DNA from: Schistosoma haematobium
Lineage: Eukaryota > Platyhelminthes > Trematoda > Strigeidida > Schistosomatidae
DNA: 64,000 nt
Direction of reading: 5' to 3'
NCBI RefSeq assembly: GCF_000699445.3
Contig: NC_067197.1
Location: 7,198,152-7,262,151 of the forward strand
Positions 52,641 through 62,560 of this stretch are shown one piece after another; positions within the stretch are counted from its first letter, which is position 1; each line of letters begins with the position of its first letter. The notes beneath the pieces are model-generated. The model did no database searches, was not told the DNA's origin, and saw only the letters and a list, made by a program, of their open reading frames with translations. The translations under genes were made by a program, and so were the position numbers.

Positions 52641-53274
52641 GAGTACAAAATCAACACAACAAACATAAACAGGCATAGAAACGTACTGCACTCGCTGCTG
52701 CATCTAAAGCCCAAAACTTATCTCGTTTCCTTGAAAAATGCATAGGAAAGAACGCAAATCACAACATCCACTCCTTACTGAACGATGGTTTAACATATTA
52801 TGACCAAACCGTCATATGTGAGCTGTTAAGTGATTGGTATTCCTACAGTGGGAATACATCTCATGCCCCAGATACTAACATAAAGTGCATCAGCAAAAAT
52901 TATTTGAGTACCGTTAACCTTGATCTTGAAAGCATATATACCACCATCAAAACCCTTAAGCCGAATGCGAGTTCTGGTGCCGATGAAACCCAGTCAATTC
53001 TTCATCAAATGTCAGGACCGGACATACAGACACTATTACTCAAAATATTTACATTAACTTTAGGGGCAAGTACATATCTTGAAACCTGGAAGATAACGTA
53101 TGTTCTTCTCAAACAAAAATCAGGACCGAGAAACCTATTCGATAACTACAGACCTATAAATATCACTCCAGTTATATCACGCATAATAGAAGTGATGCAA
53201 AATCAACTACCCACTATTTAAGGAAGATCTAATAAACCCGTCACAACACGGCTTACTTAGAATAAGGTCCTGCA
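52641..53274 (+). mobile_element. LINE-X (CR1/L2-like) RT start, left of Bel/Pao
   Basis: Plus frame reads LSRFLEKCIGKNANHNIHSL, then (52904-53221) TLKPNASSGADETQSILHQM, ETWKITYVLLKQKSG and NLFDNYRPINITPVISRII, an RT N-terminal half. Continues in sense directly across the Bel/Pao element into 57339. Confidence 0.75.
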
Positions 53275-53827
53275 TGTAAGATCCATTTTGAATGTGTTGT
53301 GTGTTGGTGAAAATCCCTCCATGTATATACTTGTACTTTATTCCTATTGATCACATTAGTTGTACATTGTTGTATTTTGATCACATTTGAATTGTTAATA
53401 TTTGTATTTTTGTTATAGTTTTTGTTTTTATTACGCATTCACTAAGTTTGTGTTTCTTCCTGAACTGCATCTGCGTTGTTTTACTTGACACTTGTTCTTG
53501 GCGGTAGCCATATTGATTTGTTCCTCCTGTTGTGTGTGATCTATCCAGTCAGGATAGAATAACGTTCATTTGTTGTGATTGGTAATTTTTCCTCATCTTC
53601 TATCAACTTCTTTATTTATTGTAATTTAGATTTAATTGATTGAACAATCATTGGTTGAATAGCCGGGTGATAATATTTGTTTAGGTAATGATTTACATTA
53701 AATTTATTATGAATTATAGAACCGCTAGTTACCCGATTACTTGTTCTGATTTCGACGGGAAAGGGCGCGTGTCTAAAATCCCCGGTCGGCTATTCTTCAA
53801 CATCCAAACCGTAGTTTGGATCCTACA
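53275..53827 (+). repeat. Bel/Pao 5' LTR
   Basis: 553 bp. The minus-strand ORFs over both LTRs are by-products. No primer-binding site was confidently identified after it. Confidence 0.93.
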
Positions 53828-53891
53828 GTTCTAAACAATTATTACTTGGCCGAAATCCTTTGGTAATCGTTCACGGATTTTCTGGAAATAA

Positions 53892-56657
53892 TTGGTCGTG
53901 TCGCTTATAATGCCAGTTAATCGTCGAAGGAGATCAGGCTCAAAGTTCGTCGATGTTAACGAAGAATCCCCTATTGTCAAGCAAGTGCCTTTTGACGTCC
54001 TTAAGGGTCATGGTTCAGACTTAAATAGGGTTAATTATCATGGCAGTGATTCTAGCCTTAATTCGATGTCAGATGATGTAGGTTGCGTCATGATGGAGGC
54101 ATCCTCTGGCTATAAAAGAGCAAGGGAGATTTTAAAACGTTTTTTCGGACAGCCTCACGTAATTGCTCGAGAAACACTAGAGGACTTATTCAGTGCTGTG
54201 AATTTTGAGTATATTGACGGGGACCAACTATCAAATTTGGCTATTAAAATGGAAAACTGTGCCATGGTCTTGGAGCAGATGAATTATACTTCTGATCTAA
54301 ATTCCTTAGTTACCTTGGAAAGAATAGTGAGACTCTTGCCTCAACCTATGCAAGCCCAGTGGGCGGACTGGGTGGATAAATTGACTGAAGACAACAGGGA
54401 ACCGACCTTCGACGAGCTCACTCAGTTTATCGCATCGCGTGCGAGAGTGGCTTGTAGTAGATTTGGACGGTTACCAAACCGTTCTAGAAAAGGACATAAC
54501 GTAAAGACGAACTGTCACGTGCAATCAGAGCAAGGGAATAGTTCGACAATGAAAACTAAATGCAGTATGTGTTCGTACGACCATGCCATTGATAAATGTC
54601 CACAGTTCTTAGTGCTTACAGTTCAAGACCGATGGTCTCACGCTAAAAGCAAGGGTATCTGTTTCGTCTGTCTTAGACAAGGACATAAGGTTAATGAATG
54701 TAAGATGACAAGGCTCTGTAAGGTTGACAGTTGCGGGAGGAGACATCACGCTCTGCTGCACACTGACTCGACAAGCAACGTCGTAAATGATAAGCCATCA
54801 TGCCCGGAATATAGGAAAAGAGTTGTTAATCATACCAGTAAGATACAGACATTAGAGAACGAAATACGTAAGCCTTATGACGTAGAGTTTTCAGATGCTT
54901 ATTCAAGTGATAAATCATTATCAGTAGACGACAAGGTGGCTATAAAGATTGTGGAAGGTGGCACGCGCTTCGGCAACGGTCATTTTGTAGTTTCTATACC
55001 TTGGAAAAAGAATCCAGATATGAAAGTGGATAACTATGAAGTAGCAAACCGTAGATTACAAAGTTTGAAGGGTATGTTGTCGAAGGATGTCAGTCTGCAC
55101 ATCAAGTATATCAAAAGTACTGAAAGCGATTTTACTAAGACCTATGCGGAGAGGGTCTTTGAAATATATCTGCAGTCTTATTATCGCCCTCGATGGTATT
55201 TACCTCATCGTGCAGTATTAAACATGAAAAAACCAGATCTTAGAGTGGTCCTTGATTGTGCCGCCCAGCTTGCAGGGGTCCCCCGAAATGATATGATTTA
55301 TCAAGAACCCGATACTACCGTTGAGTTAATGTGTATATTATTAAGTTTTCGCAAGGAGGCAGTTGCAATTCCTGCAGATGTTGAAGAAATGTTCATGCAA
55401 GTGAATGTCCCTGAGTCTGATCGAGGAGCTTCAAGATTTCTGTGGTGGCAGGAGGGGGACATGTCGAGAGAACCGTCTGAGTTTCAAATGACAACTCATG
55501 CATTTGGTGCCACATCATCGCCCTTTCGTGCTAACCTTGCCTTGAATAAGACGGCCCAAATATTCTCTGACGATTATGATAGTTATGTCGTAGATACTGT
55601 CAAGAATAATTTCTATGTTGATGATTGCTTGATATCTGTTCCCACTTGTGATCAAGCAAAGAGTTTCGTTAAGCATATAAGTGAATTATTATGTAGAGGA
55701 AGTATACAAAAAATGACCGATCTTGAATCTTGGTTCAAATGTCCTATTTTATTGCATGGCGAGTTTTATATAACAATCACTGACTGTACGGAACCTACTC
55801 TTGACGATATTGAGTTTAGAAAAACTGCTGTGGTTAACTTGAGTAGTATAAAGTACAACAAGACACCTGTTCTCTTTTATTATTCCGAGTGGTTGAAATT
55901 AGTCAGAGCTGTAACCTGGTTTAAAAGGTTCATCGAATTCCTGATGGTACTTCGTTTGCCGAGTTGTGAAGGACCCGTTCATCTAGGATGTTTAAAGGTC
56001 AAAGAGCTTGAGATTGCCAAGCGTAAGATTTTATTGATGGCTCAGAGAGAAGTGTATGGAGAATTACTTAGTGAATTTAAAAACAGCAGTAAAGTAGTAA
56101 GTCATGATGGTCTGAAAGGTTTATCGTTGATAATGCTTGATGGGTTACTCTGCGTTGGAGGTCGACTAAGATACTCAGATTTCCCAAATGCTTTTAGATA
56201 TCCAGTAATTTCACCTAGTCGACACTTAGTGACGGAAATTATAATTAGACATTGTCATAAAGAACAAGGACACGTAGGAAGATCATTAGAAAAAGGGTAT
56301 GGATATATGTTTACTTGTTTGCAAACATGGGCAGTACATATTGAAATGATGTGTAGTTTGATTACTGATTCATTTTTAATGGCTCTATTACGTTTTATTG
56401 GAAGAAGAAGGAAACCTCCAGAGATTTACAGTGTCAGTGCGTCAAGCTTCGTGGGGACAGTTTCTGAGTTAAGCAAGTTTGTGCAGCAGTCGAATCAGAA
56501 GATAAACATTGAATTGTCAGCGAGGCTCTCATCCAAAAGCATGGGTGGAGTTTGGGGAAGAGTGATTAGGTCTATATCACGACTGTTATTGTTCATCATC
56601 AGAGAACAGGTGAAGCGGGTCTCCTTGAAGCTTTGGATTAGTCTTTGTTGTTATTAA
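53892..56657 (+). CDS. Bel/Pao gag-pol, 921 codons, internally deleted
   Basis: One open frame. N-terminal Gag with zinc knuckles CSMCSYDHAIDKC (residues 224-236) and CFVCLRQGHKVNEC (257-270), then a Cys/His-rich RRHHALLH segment. No aspartic protease follows. Reverse transcriptase spans about 365-610: WYLPHRAVL (435), VVLDCAAQ, and the catalytic FYVDDCLIS (574-582). RNase H is absent. An integrase remnant follows, with HX4H (H789, H794). The next residues jump to GYGYMFTCLQTWAVHIEM, so the first catalytic Asp is lost, and the second catalytic block reads YSVSASSFVG where a DN is expected. Bel/Pao pol proteins are usually over 1,700 residues. All deletions keep frame. Probably non-autonomous. 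Confidence 0.85.
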   Translation: MVVSLIMPVNRRRRSGSKFVDVNEESPIVKQVPFDVLKGHGSDLNRVNYHGSDSSLNSMSDDVGCVMMEASSGYKRAREILKRFFGQPHVIARETLEDLFSAVNFEYIDGDQLSNLAIKMENCAMVLEQMNYTSDLNSLVTLERIVRLLPQPMQAQWADWVDKLTEDNREPTFDELTQFIASRARVACSRFGRLPNRSRKGHNVKTNCHVQSEQGNSSTMKTKCSMCSYDHAIDKCPQFLVLTVQDRWSHAKSKGICFVCLRQGHKVNECKMTRLCKVDSCGRRHHALLHTDSTSNVVNDKPSCPEYRKRVVNHTSKIQTLENEIRKPYDVEFSDAYSSDKSLSVDDKVAIKIVEGGTRFGNGHFVVSIPWKKNPDMKVDNYEVANRRLQSLKGMLSKDVSLHIKYIKSTESDFTKTYAERVFEIYLQSYYRPRWYLPHRAVLNMKKPDLRVVLDCAAQLAGVPRNDMIYQEPDTTVELMCILLSFRKEAVAIPADVEEMFMQVNVPESDRGASRFLWWQEGDMSREPSEFQMTTHAFGATSSPFRANLALNKTAQIFSDDYDSYVVDTVKNNFYVDDCLISVPTCDQAKSFVKHISELLCRGSIQKMTDLESWFKCPILLHGEFYITITDCTEPTLDDIEFRKTAVVNLSSIKYNKTPVLFYYSEWLKLVRAVTWFKRFIEFLMVLRLPSCEGPVHLGCLKVKELEIAKRKILLMAQREVYGELLSEFKNSSKVVSHDGLKGLSLIMLDGLLCVGGRLRYSDFPNAFRYPVISPSRHLVTEIIIRHCHKEQGHVGRSLEKGYGYMFTCLQTWAVHIEMMCSLITDSFLMALLRFIGRRRKPPEIYSVSASSFVGTVSELSKFVQQSNQKINIELSARLSSKSMGGVWGRVIRSISRLLLFIIREQVKRVSLKLWISLCCY

Positions 56658-56785
56658 TGTAGTTAGGTCGAGTAGGCGTACTGTTGTAAGTCCCGCTCGT
56701 TCCTATGGTGTGATATGTTATATAATGAACCATGACCGTAGGCATCAAGGTAGCTTGTGTGGTATGGAGGGATTTTGGGGGCCGG

Positions 56786-57338
56786 TGTAAGATCCATTTT
56801 GAATGTGTTGTGTGTTGGTGAAAATCCCTCCATGTATATACTTGTACTTTATTCCTATTGATCACATTAGTTGTACATTGTTGTATTTTGATCACATTTG
56901 AATTGTTAATATTTGTATTTTTGTTATAGTTTTTGTTTTTATTACGCATTCACTAAGTTTGTGTTTCTTCCTGAACTGCATCTGCGTTGTTTTACTTGAC
57001 ACTTGTTCTTGGCGGTAGCCATATTGATTTGTTCCTCCTGTTGTGTGTGATCTATCCAGTCAGGATAGAATAACGTTCATTTGTTGTGATTGGTAATTTT
57101 TCCTCATCTTCTATCAACTTCTTTATTTATTGTAATTTAGATTTAATTGATTGAACAATCATTGGTTGAATAGCCGGGTGATAATATTTGTTTAGGTAAT
57201 GATTTACATTAAATTTATTATGAATTATAGAACCGCTAGTTACCCGATTACTTGTTCTGATTTCGACGGGAAAGGGCGCGTGTCTAAAATCCTCGGTCGG
57301 CTATTCTTCAACATCCAAACCGTAGTTTGGATCCTACA
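56786..57338 (+). repeat. Bel/Pao 3' LTR
   Basis: 553 bp, one difference from the 5' LTR noted. Preceded by a purine-rich tract. Confidence 0.93.
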
Positions 57339-58700
57339 CTGCAGTACATATCGCATAAACCCCTCTAACGAGGTTACTGGCATACGTGACCAAAAGAAAC
57401 TTTTGGTTATACCATTTTTCGATATTAAGAAAGCCTTTGATAAAGTATCTTATAATTTTGTAATCAACAGACTTCAGTCAATTGGAACTACAAACCCCCA
57501 TTGCAATGGGTCAAGTCTTTTCTCACAAACAGATACTAAATATCTAAGATTAACTCTACAACATCTACACCTCGACCGATAACTAGTGGTGTTGTGCAGC
57601 GTAGTGTCTTGGGTCCATTGCTTCTTACAATCTACATCAACAATATATGCAGGTGCTTTATCACAGGTAAGACCTACCCTTACGCTGATGGTTTAAAAGT
57701 CATCTATATAACTGACATTTGCGATGTACGTAGTACTGTGCAAACAATCCAAAATGAACTCAACAAGGTTGACAATTGGTGCAAACGCCGGAGGTTGGAG
57801 CTCAACACAGAGAAATGCGGCTGGCTATGTGTTGGAGACACTTCTCTTAGAATAAGACTTTTACTTAGCAAGAGCACGCTGCCTCAACTCACATCAGTAA
57901 CTGACGTAGGGGTACATTACTCACATAGTCTTAATTTATCTGGACATATCTCAACCAAAGCATGTAAAATGCGTAAATTGCTTGGTTTCATTCATTATAA
58001 TTCCCTTCAAAATAAGTCTGAAATCATTCTTTATAAAGTCTGTGTAAGACCTATTGTTGAATACTGTTCACTCTTATTTTCCAACATACGCCTACTTAAG
58101 TTGAAAGGAATACAATGAGATTTCACCCGCAAAATGCTTAAGACCATATCAGTCATTGACTGCAGTTCCCGACGCCATATCTTAGAACTAGAACCCCTTT
58201 GAAAGAACGAATTGGGTCCGATTTAATTATCTAATTCAAGCCCTTCAAAAACCTTACTTATTCCACACGTAATATAGTTCTTGCCCAAGACTCACATGAA
58301 TACATTCTTCGAGATAAAGTATCTACGGTCAAAATTGAGAAATAAAAATCAAAAACCCGGGAAAACGTCCTCATCAAGTATGAATTAATATGGAACAGTC
58401 TTCTCCCTGAGATACATATGGCAGGTGAATTATAATTGCTTGTAAGACTTATTGATCAAGCCCTCGCTTGCACTGATCTAGCACGTACGAACACATCTGC
58501 ATCCCACTCAGATATCATAGGCTCTCTACATGTATAGACCAAATTTGACTCTAATTTCATTTGCCTTACTTTCCTACTTTGCAGTTGTATTAGATACTTT
58601 CCCCCGCTAACTTTATACTTGAAGTAGACAGACAACTCACTGGACCTATCGATGCTGCTCAACTGAACTCGGTGGCTAACGGACGCTCACTACTACCCTA
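57339..58700 (+). mobile_element. LINE-X RT end and 3' region, right of Bel/Pao
   Basis: Frames 57199-57582 (LINE part from 57344) and 57594-58118 read FFDIKKAFDKVSYNFVINRL, then QRSVLGPLLLTIYINNICRC, TYPYADGLKVIYI, WCKRRRLELNTEKC, KVCVRPIVEYCS. The YADD block is YADG, so a catalytic Asp is lost. After 58118 only broken C-terminal frames (e.g. TPGKT) remain to about 58700. Confidence 0.75.
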
Positions 58701-58753
58701 AAAATTGAAGAAAACCACACAATCGACTGCCTACTACCAGTGGTCTTGCATAT

Positions 58754-59056
58754 ATGGAGCCTGTTACTCATTCATTGTATCTGTTAGTAGTTTTGGCTCT
58801 AACAATCTGCAGTTTTCCAATTTTGTTGGTCATAAACTATTTTTGTCTCCGAGTACTATTGCATCCAATTCTTCTTTTTAAAAAAAGAAGACCTCTGTTT
58901 AATGACTGGACAGTGCAAAAAAGCAATTGCCAACATCCGGGCTGTTGTTATCCCGTTGAAAACGGCATGAAGTGCGATGAGTGCAAAGGCTGGTACCATG
59001 AAGTTTGCACGAATTCAACGCATGCGGCTTTCAAACGGTTCAGTAAAGACGGTTGA
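58754..59056 (+). pseudogene. CR1-like ORF1 N-terminus with PHD-type finger
   Basis: A 100-codon frame with a hydrophobic N-terminal stretch, then CQHPGCCYPVENGMKCDECK and GWYHEVC, the first three-quarters of a PHD finger. It stops just before the last Cys pair, which continues after a TGA (HCCSDE). The hydrophobic first ~50 codons may not belong to the element. Confidence 0.6.
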
Positions 59057-59331
59057 GTATGGCTTTGACAGCATTGCTGCTCGGACGAAAACAGCTTGCT
59101 AACCGAGGCCATTTCACTGGTGACTCACACTGACCAAAGGAGGAAAAGCAGTCTTCAAAGAGGTATATCTTAAACAAAAGCTCAAGGAAAGTAGGTTCTT
59201 CTGTTCCCCGTCTCCCAGATGGGATCCCACAGGAGACGCGTAGAAGCCGCAATCGCAAGGCTCGATCGGTTTCAATCGGTAAACATAATCTGACCTCCAG
59301 AATCGTTGCCAACCCTCCGGAATCCCACAGC

Positions 59332-59799
59332 ATGTTTGACGCGACTTTGGTTGCTTCTTCAAGCAAGGTTGATAAATGGGTACAGTTTGTGAAGAGGAAA
59401 CAGCATAACGATGTAAAATGGGATCCCGCCCCCAAAAAAGTAGTCGGGAAATCGAAGGCTGATCACACTGACAGATCAGTTATTTTTCATAGAATCAAGG
59501 AGAGTGAAAGCTCTGAACCAAAAACTCGTTTTGAGCATGACATTGTGCTGATAAGATAGCTACTTAGTCAACATGTGCCTCAAAATATCTCCGGAGTCAC
59601 CTTGCTAAAGGTGTACAGACTAGGTAGTCTAGCGAATTTGAAGCCTAATCAATCCAGACTGCTTAAAGTAGTATTCAAATCTTCGAATGAACGCGGTTTA
59701 ATCTTACAGAATGGACATAAATTAAAGGGTTCAGGAGCTTTTATCCGTAAAAACTTACCGTTGGCAGACCGCGTAAAAAGACGGGGAGCCGAAAAATAA
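59332..59799 (+). pseudogene. CR1-like ORF1 basic region
   Basis: Two frames (59332-59559 and 59575-59799) separated by one TAG: SSKVDKWVQFVKRKQHNDVK, SDRSVIFHRIKES-like, TLLKVYRLGSLANLKPNQSR and LADRVKRRGAEK. Lysine/arginine-rich, probably the RNA-binding part of ORF1. Confidence 0.6.
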
Positions 59800-59951
59800 C
59801 TACAAATTAGGTTAGACGCTGACGAAAAGGATCTGAAAAATGTAAATTTCCGGGTTGTGAGGCTTCGACAGAGAATGATGTCGAAGCCATGCTGGATGCA
59901 ACACGAAGTCATTTAAGTAGGTTTCGAATCTGTTACACAGATGTCTGAAAA

Positions 59952-60692
59952 TTGCTCAATAAGCGGTCGGAACAAAGTGTACAGATTGACTCTACAAAGC
60001 CAGACATAATCGCAGTCACAGAAACCTGGCTGACACATGCTATAGATAGTATGGAACTTGATTTCGAGGGTTTTACGTTAGTAAGGGCCGACATAATACA
60101 AAAGCGCAAAGGAGGGGGAGTAGCTCTATTCATTAGGAATGCTATCTCATTTGCCATTATCGACAGTGTATCCCATGAGAGTGGGACGTGTGAATTAGTA
60201 AGTTGCCGCCTGAAATGCAAGGGACAAGAGCTGCTGATTGGTTTGGTCTATCGCAGTCCAAGCTCTGAGATAAATGAAGTCCTTCTAAGCAGTCTCAATG
60301 CTTGGTCACAAAGTGGTCGATGTCTAATCCTAGGGGACTTTAATGCACCTATGTTAGACTGGTAAAATCTGCGAACTGAATCGTCAGAAAATTCCTTCGA
60401 TCGGGAACTGGTTGGTGTGGTTATCACATGTGCTCTAGTGCAACATGTGAAAGAAGCGACTAGGTACGACCCGGACACTGAATCATCCTTACTAGATCTG
60501 ATACTCACTCACTATGTGGATGACGTTGCGAACCTTCATTATATGCCACCCCTAGGTAAAAGTGATCACGCAGTTTTAATTTTCGACATCCATATAACTG
60601 TCAATCACGAGCACGCATTAGCTCAACCCAGACCTAACATCTGTGAAGCAAACATACCAGATATCATGCACTTAGCATTGTTAGAACATTAG
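59952..60692 (+). pseudogene. CR1-like endonuclease domain
   Basis: Frames 59952-60365 and 60417-60692 give DIIAVTETWLTHAIDS (catalytic Glu), GGGVALFIRNA, IGLVYRSPSSEI, LILGDFNAPMLDW, LLDLILTHYVDDVANLHYMP, and KSDHAVLIFD (terminal SDH). A TAA follows LDW. All catalytic blocks are still present. Confidence 0.8.
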
Positions 60693-61036
60693 AAAATAGA
60701 CCCAGAGTCCTCAATTGAAAGGGCTTGTGTTAGCGGGACATAGACTGGATTAAAGCATGCTCAATGCACCATTACTTTGGTGTCTAGAAAGTTGTACGAA
60801 GAAAAAATTGTTAAGGAATCCATAAAATGTCCTAAACGCTTGTATTCTTATATAAACCAAAGGACAAAGAGAAGAGGAAATATTCCTGCTCTATTGGGAG
60901 ACAGTACTGCCGCGTCACTAGTGGAGGATGACTTTGGTAAGGCTCAAGTGTTCTCAAACCACTCTAGCAATGTATACACCATAGAAGCACCCTTCCCATC
61001 AGCGCATACAGATCCCCCACACATACACTGGATAGC

Positions 61037-62168
61037 GTGACCGTTAAGGAACTCGATGTCTTTGGTCCACTAAATAAGCTTGACATAGGTATATCCACGG
61101 AGCCCGATGAATTACAGCCTAGGCTACTAAATGAATTATCTAACTTCGTTGCGAAACCTTTAAGTATATGCTTTAATCTATCCGTAACGCAAGGTCGTTT
61201 ACCCAAAGACTGGAAAAACGTCATAGTAAGTCCTGTCTTCAAAACAGGTACGAAACACAAACCTGAGAATAACCGGCCAGTTAGCCTAACTAGTGTGGTT
61301 GTTAAAATCTTAGAAAAGATAATTTGGAAGGAGATGTTTAAGTACCTCGATGAAAACTGGATCCTTTCGGAAAAGCAGCACGGTTTCAGAATAGGTTATC
61401 CCTGTCTGGTGCGCTCTTAAGGACCAAAAGTTACCTGTAGACGTAGCCTACATTGATTTCAGCAAAGCTTTTGACAAGGTTCCGCACAACCGGCTGTTAT
61501 ATAAGTTAAGAAATGTAGGGATTGGAGGCAATCTATTTATGTGGATAAAAGACTTCTTAGTTGGGCGTCAACAAAGAGTTCGAGTGAACTCAAAGTTATC
61601 TAGCTGAGAAACTGTGCTTAGTGGAGTGCCCTAGGGCATAGTTTTGGGGCCAGTGCTATTCCTCTTGTATGTAAATGACCTTCCTCGTCTCCTATCATCA
61701 TCGGCCTTGCTATACGCTGACGATGTCAAGATATGGAGAACGATACGATGTGAGGGTGATAGCTTAGAACTCCAAAATGACCTGAAGCAGTTATCTGAAT
61801 GGTCTCAAACCTGGCAGTTGCCGATAAATACTTCCAAGTGTGTTGTGATGCATATCGGTCATCAAGGTACAGATACATACACGATGAATAACACTGAGCT
61901 ACCTGTCGTCCAGACACATAATGACTCAGGAGTCATCGTTCGCCAAGACTTAAAGACTACTGCACACTGCCACGCAATAGCCACCAAAAGTTTTAGAACC
62001 TTATGGTCAATACGTAGGGCTTTTAGTCATGTCGACGCTAAGACGTTTTGGACTTTGTATACAGTGTTCGTACGTCCTAAACTTGAGTACTGCATACAAG
62101 CGACCAGCCCCTGCTTAAAAAAAGACTGTGAGCCTCTGGAAAAGGTTCAGAGAAGGCAACTAAGCTGA
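61037..62168 (+). pseudogene. CR1-like reverse transcriptase with YADD
   Basis: Frames 61037-61420 and 61644-62168 plus the broken stretch between give SPVFKTGTKHKPENNRPVSL, KQHGFRIGYPCL, SKAFDKVPHNRLLYKLRNVG, GIVLGPVLFLLYVNDLPRL, LLYADDVKIW (YADD at 61713-61724), LPINTSKCVVMHIGH and VFVRPKLEYCIQATSP. Breaks: a frameshift near 61410, TGA at about 61603 and TAG at about 61633. Confidence 0.85.
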
Positions 62169-62560
62169 TTCTCGGAAAAGAGAAGCTTCCGTATGAAGCT
62201 CGACTGGCCAAGCTGAACCTTTTCCCGTTGTCATATCGCAGAACTAGAGGCAACTTGGTTGCAGTTTTCAAATTGCTTAGTGCCGAATTCGCACCTATAT
62301 GCCCTCATTTTTCTTGTCTTCCAAAACAGAGAATTTACGAGGACACTCCAAAAATGTTCACAAGCCTAGAACAAATTACTTGTCAGCTGACTATGGACTT
62401 TCCCATCGAATTATCAACGAGTGGAATTCATTAACTCAGCACGTGGTTGAGGCTCCATCGGTCAACTGAGGGACCACCATTACCAGGACTAACACAGGCC
62501 ATCTAGTCTCCTATCCTTTCCAAACTGAGACTGAAACTGAGACATAGAAGGCGCTATTTT

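Larger units (their letters stand above)
53275..57338 (+). mobile_element. Bel/Pao LTR retrotransposon, internally deleted
   Basis: LTRs of 553 bp at 53275-53827 and 56786-57338 differ at one noted base (53782 C, 57293 T). They start TGTAAGATCC and end GGATCCTACA. CTGCA flanks both ends (53270-53274, 57339-57343), a clean 5-bp target duplication. A purine-rich GGAGGGATTTTGGGGGCCGG precedes the 3' LTR. The interior holds one 921-codon gag-pol frame. It sits within LINE-X. Resembles schistosome Sinbad-type elements, a recalled resemblance. Confidence 0.93.
58750..62560 (+). mobile_element. CR1/SR1-like LINE no. 2, near full length
   Basis: Order: PHD-type zinc finger (58925-59100), basic ORF1 region (59332-59800), endonuclease (59952-60692), RT (61037-62168) and C-terminal end (62170-62440), then a 3' UTR to about 62560. 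Interrupted by several in-frame stops and at least four frameshifts. No LTR-like ends. It follows LINE-X directly. Confidence 0.8.

Noticed and set aside
53253..53438. Minus-strand ORF repeated at 56638-56949
   Set aside because: It is the complement of the Bel/Pao LTR and appears twice only because the LTR does.
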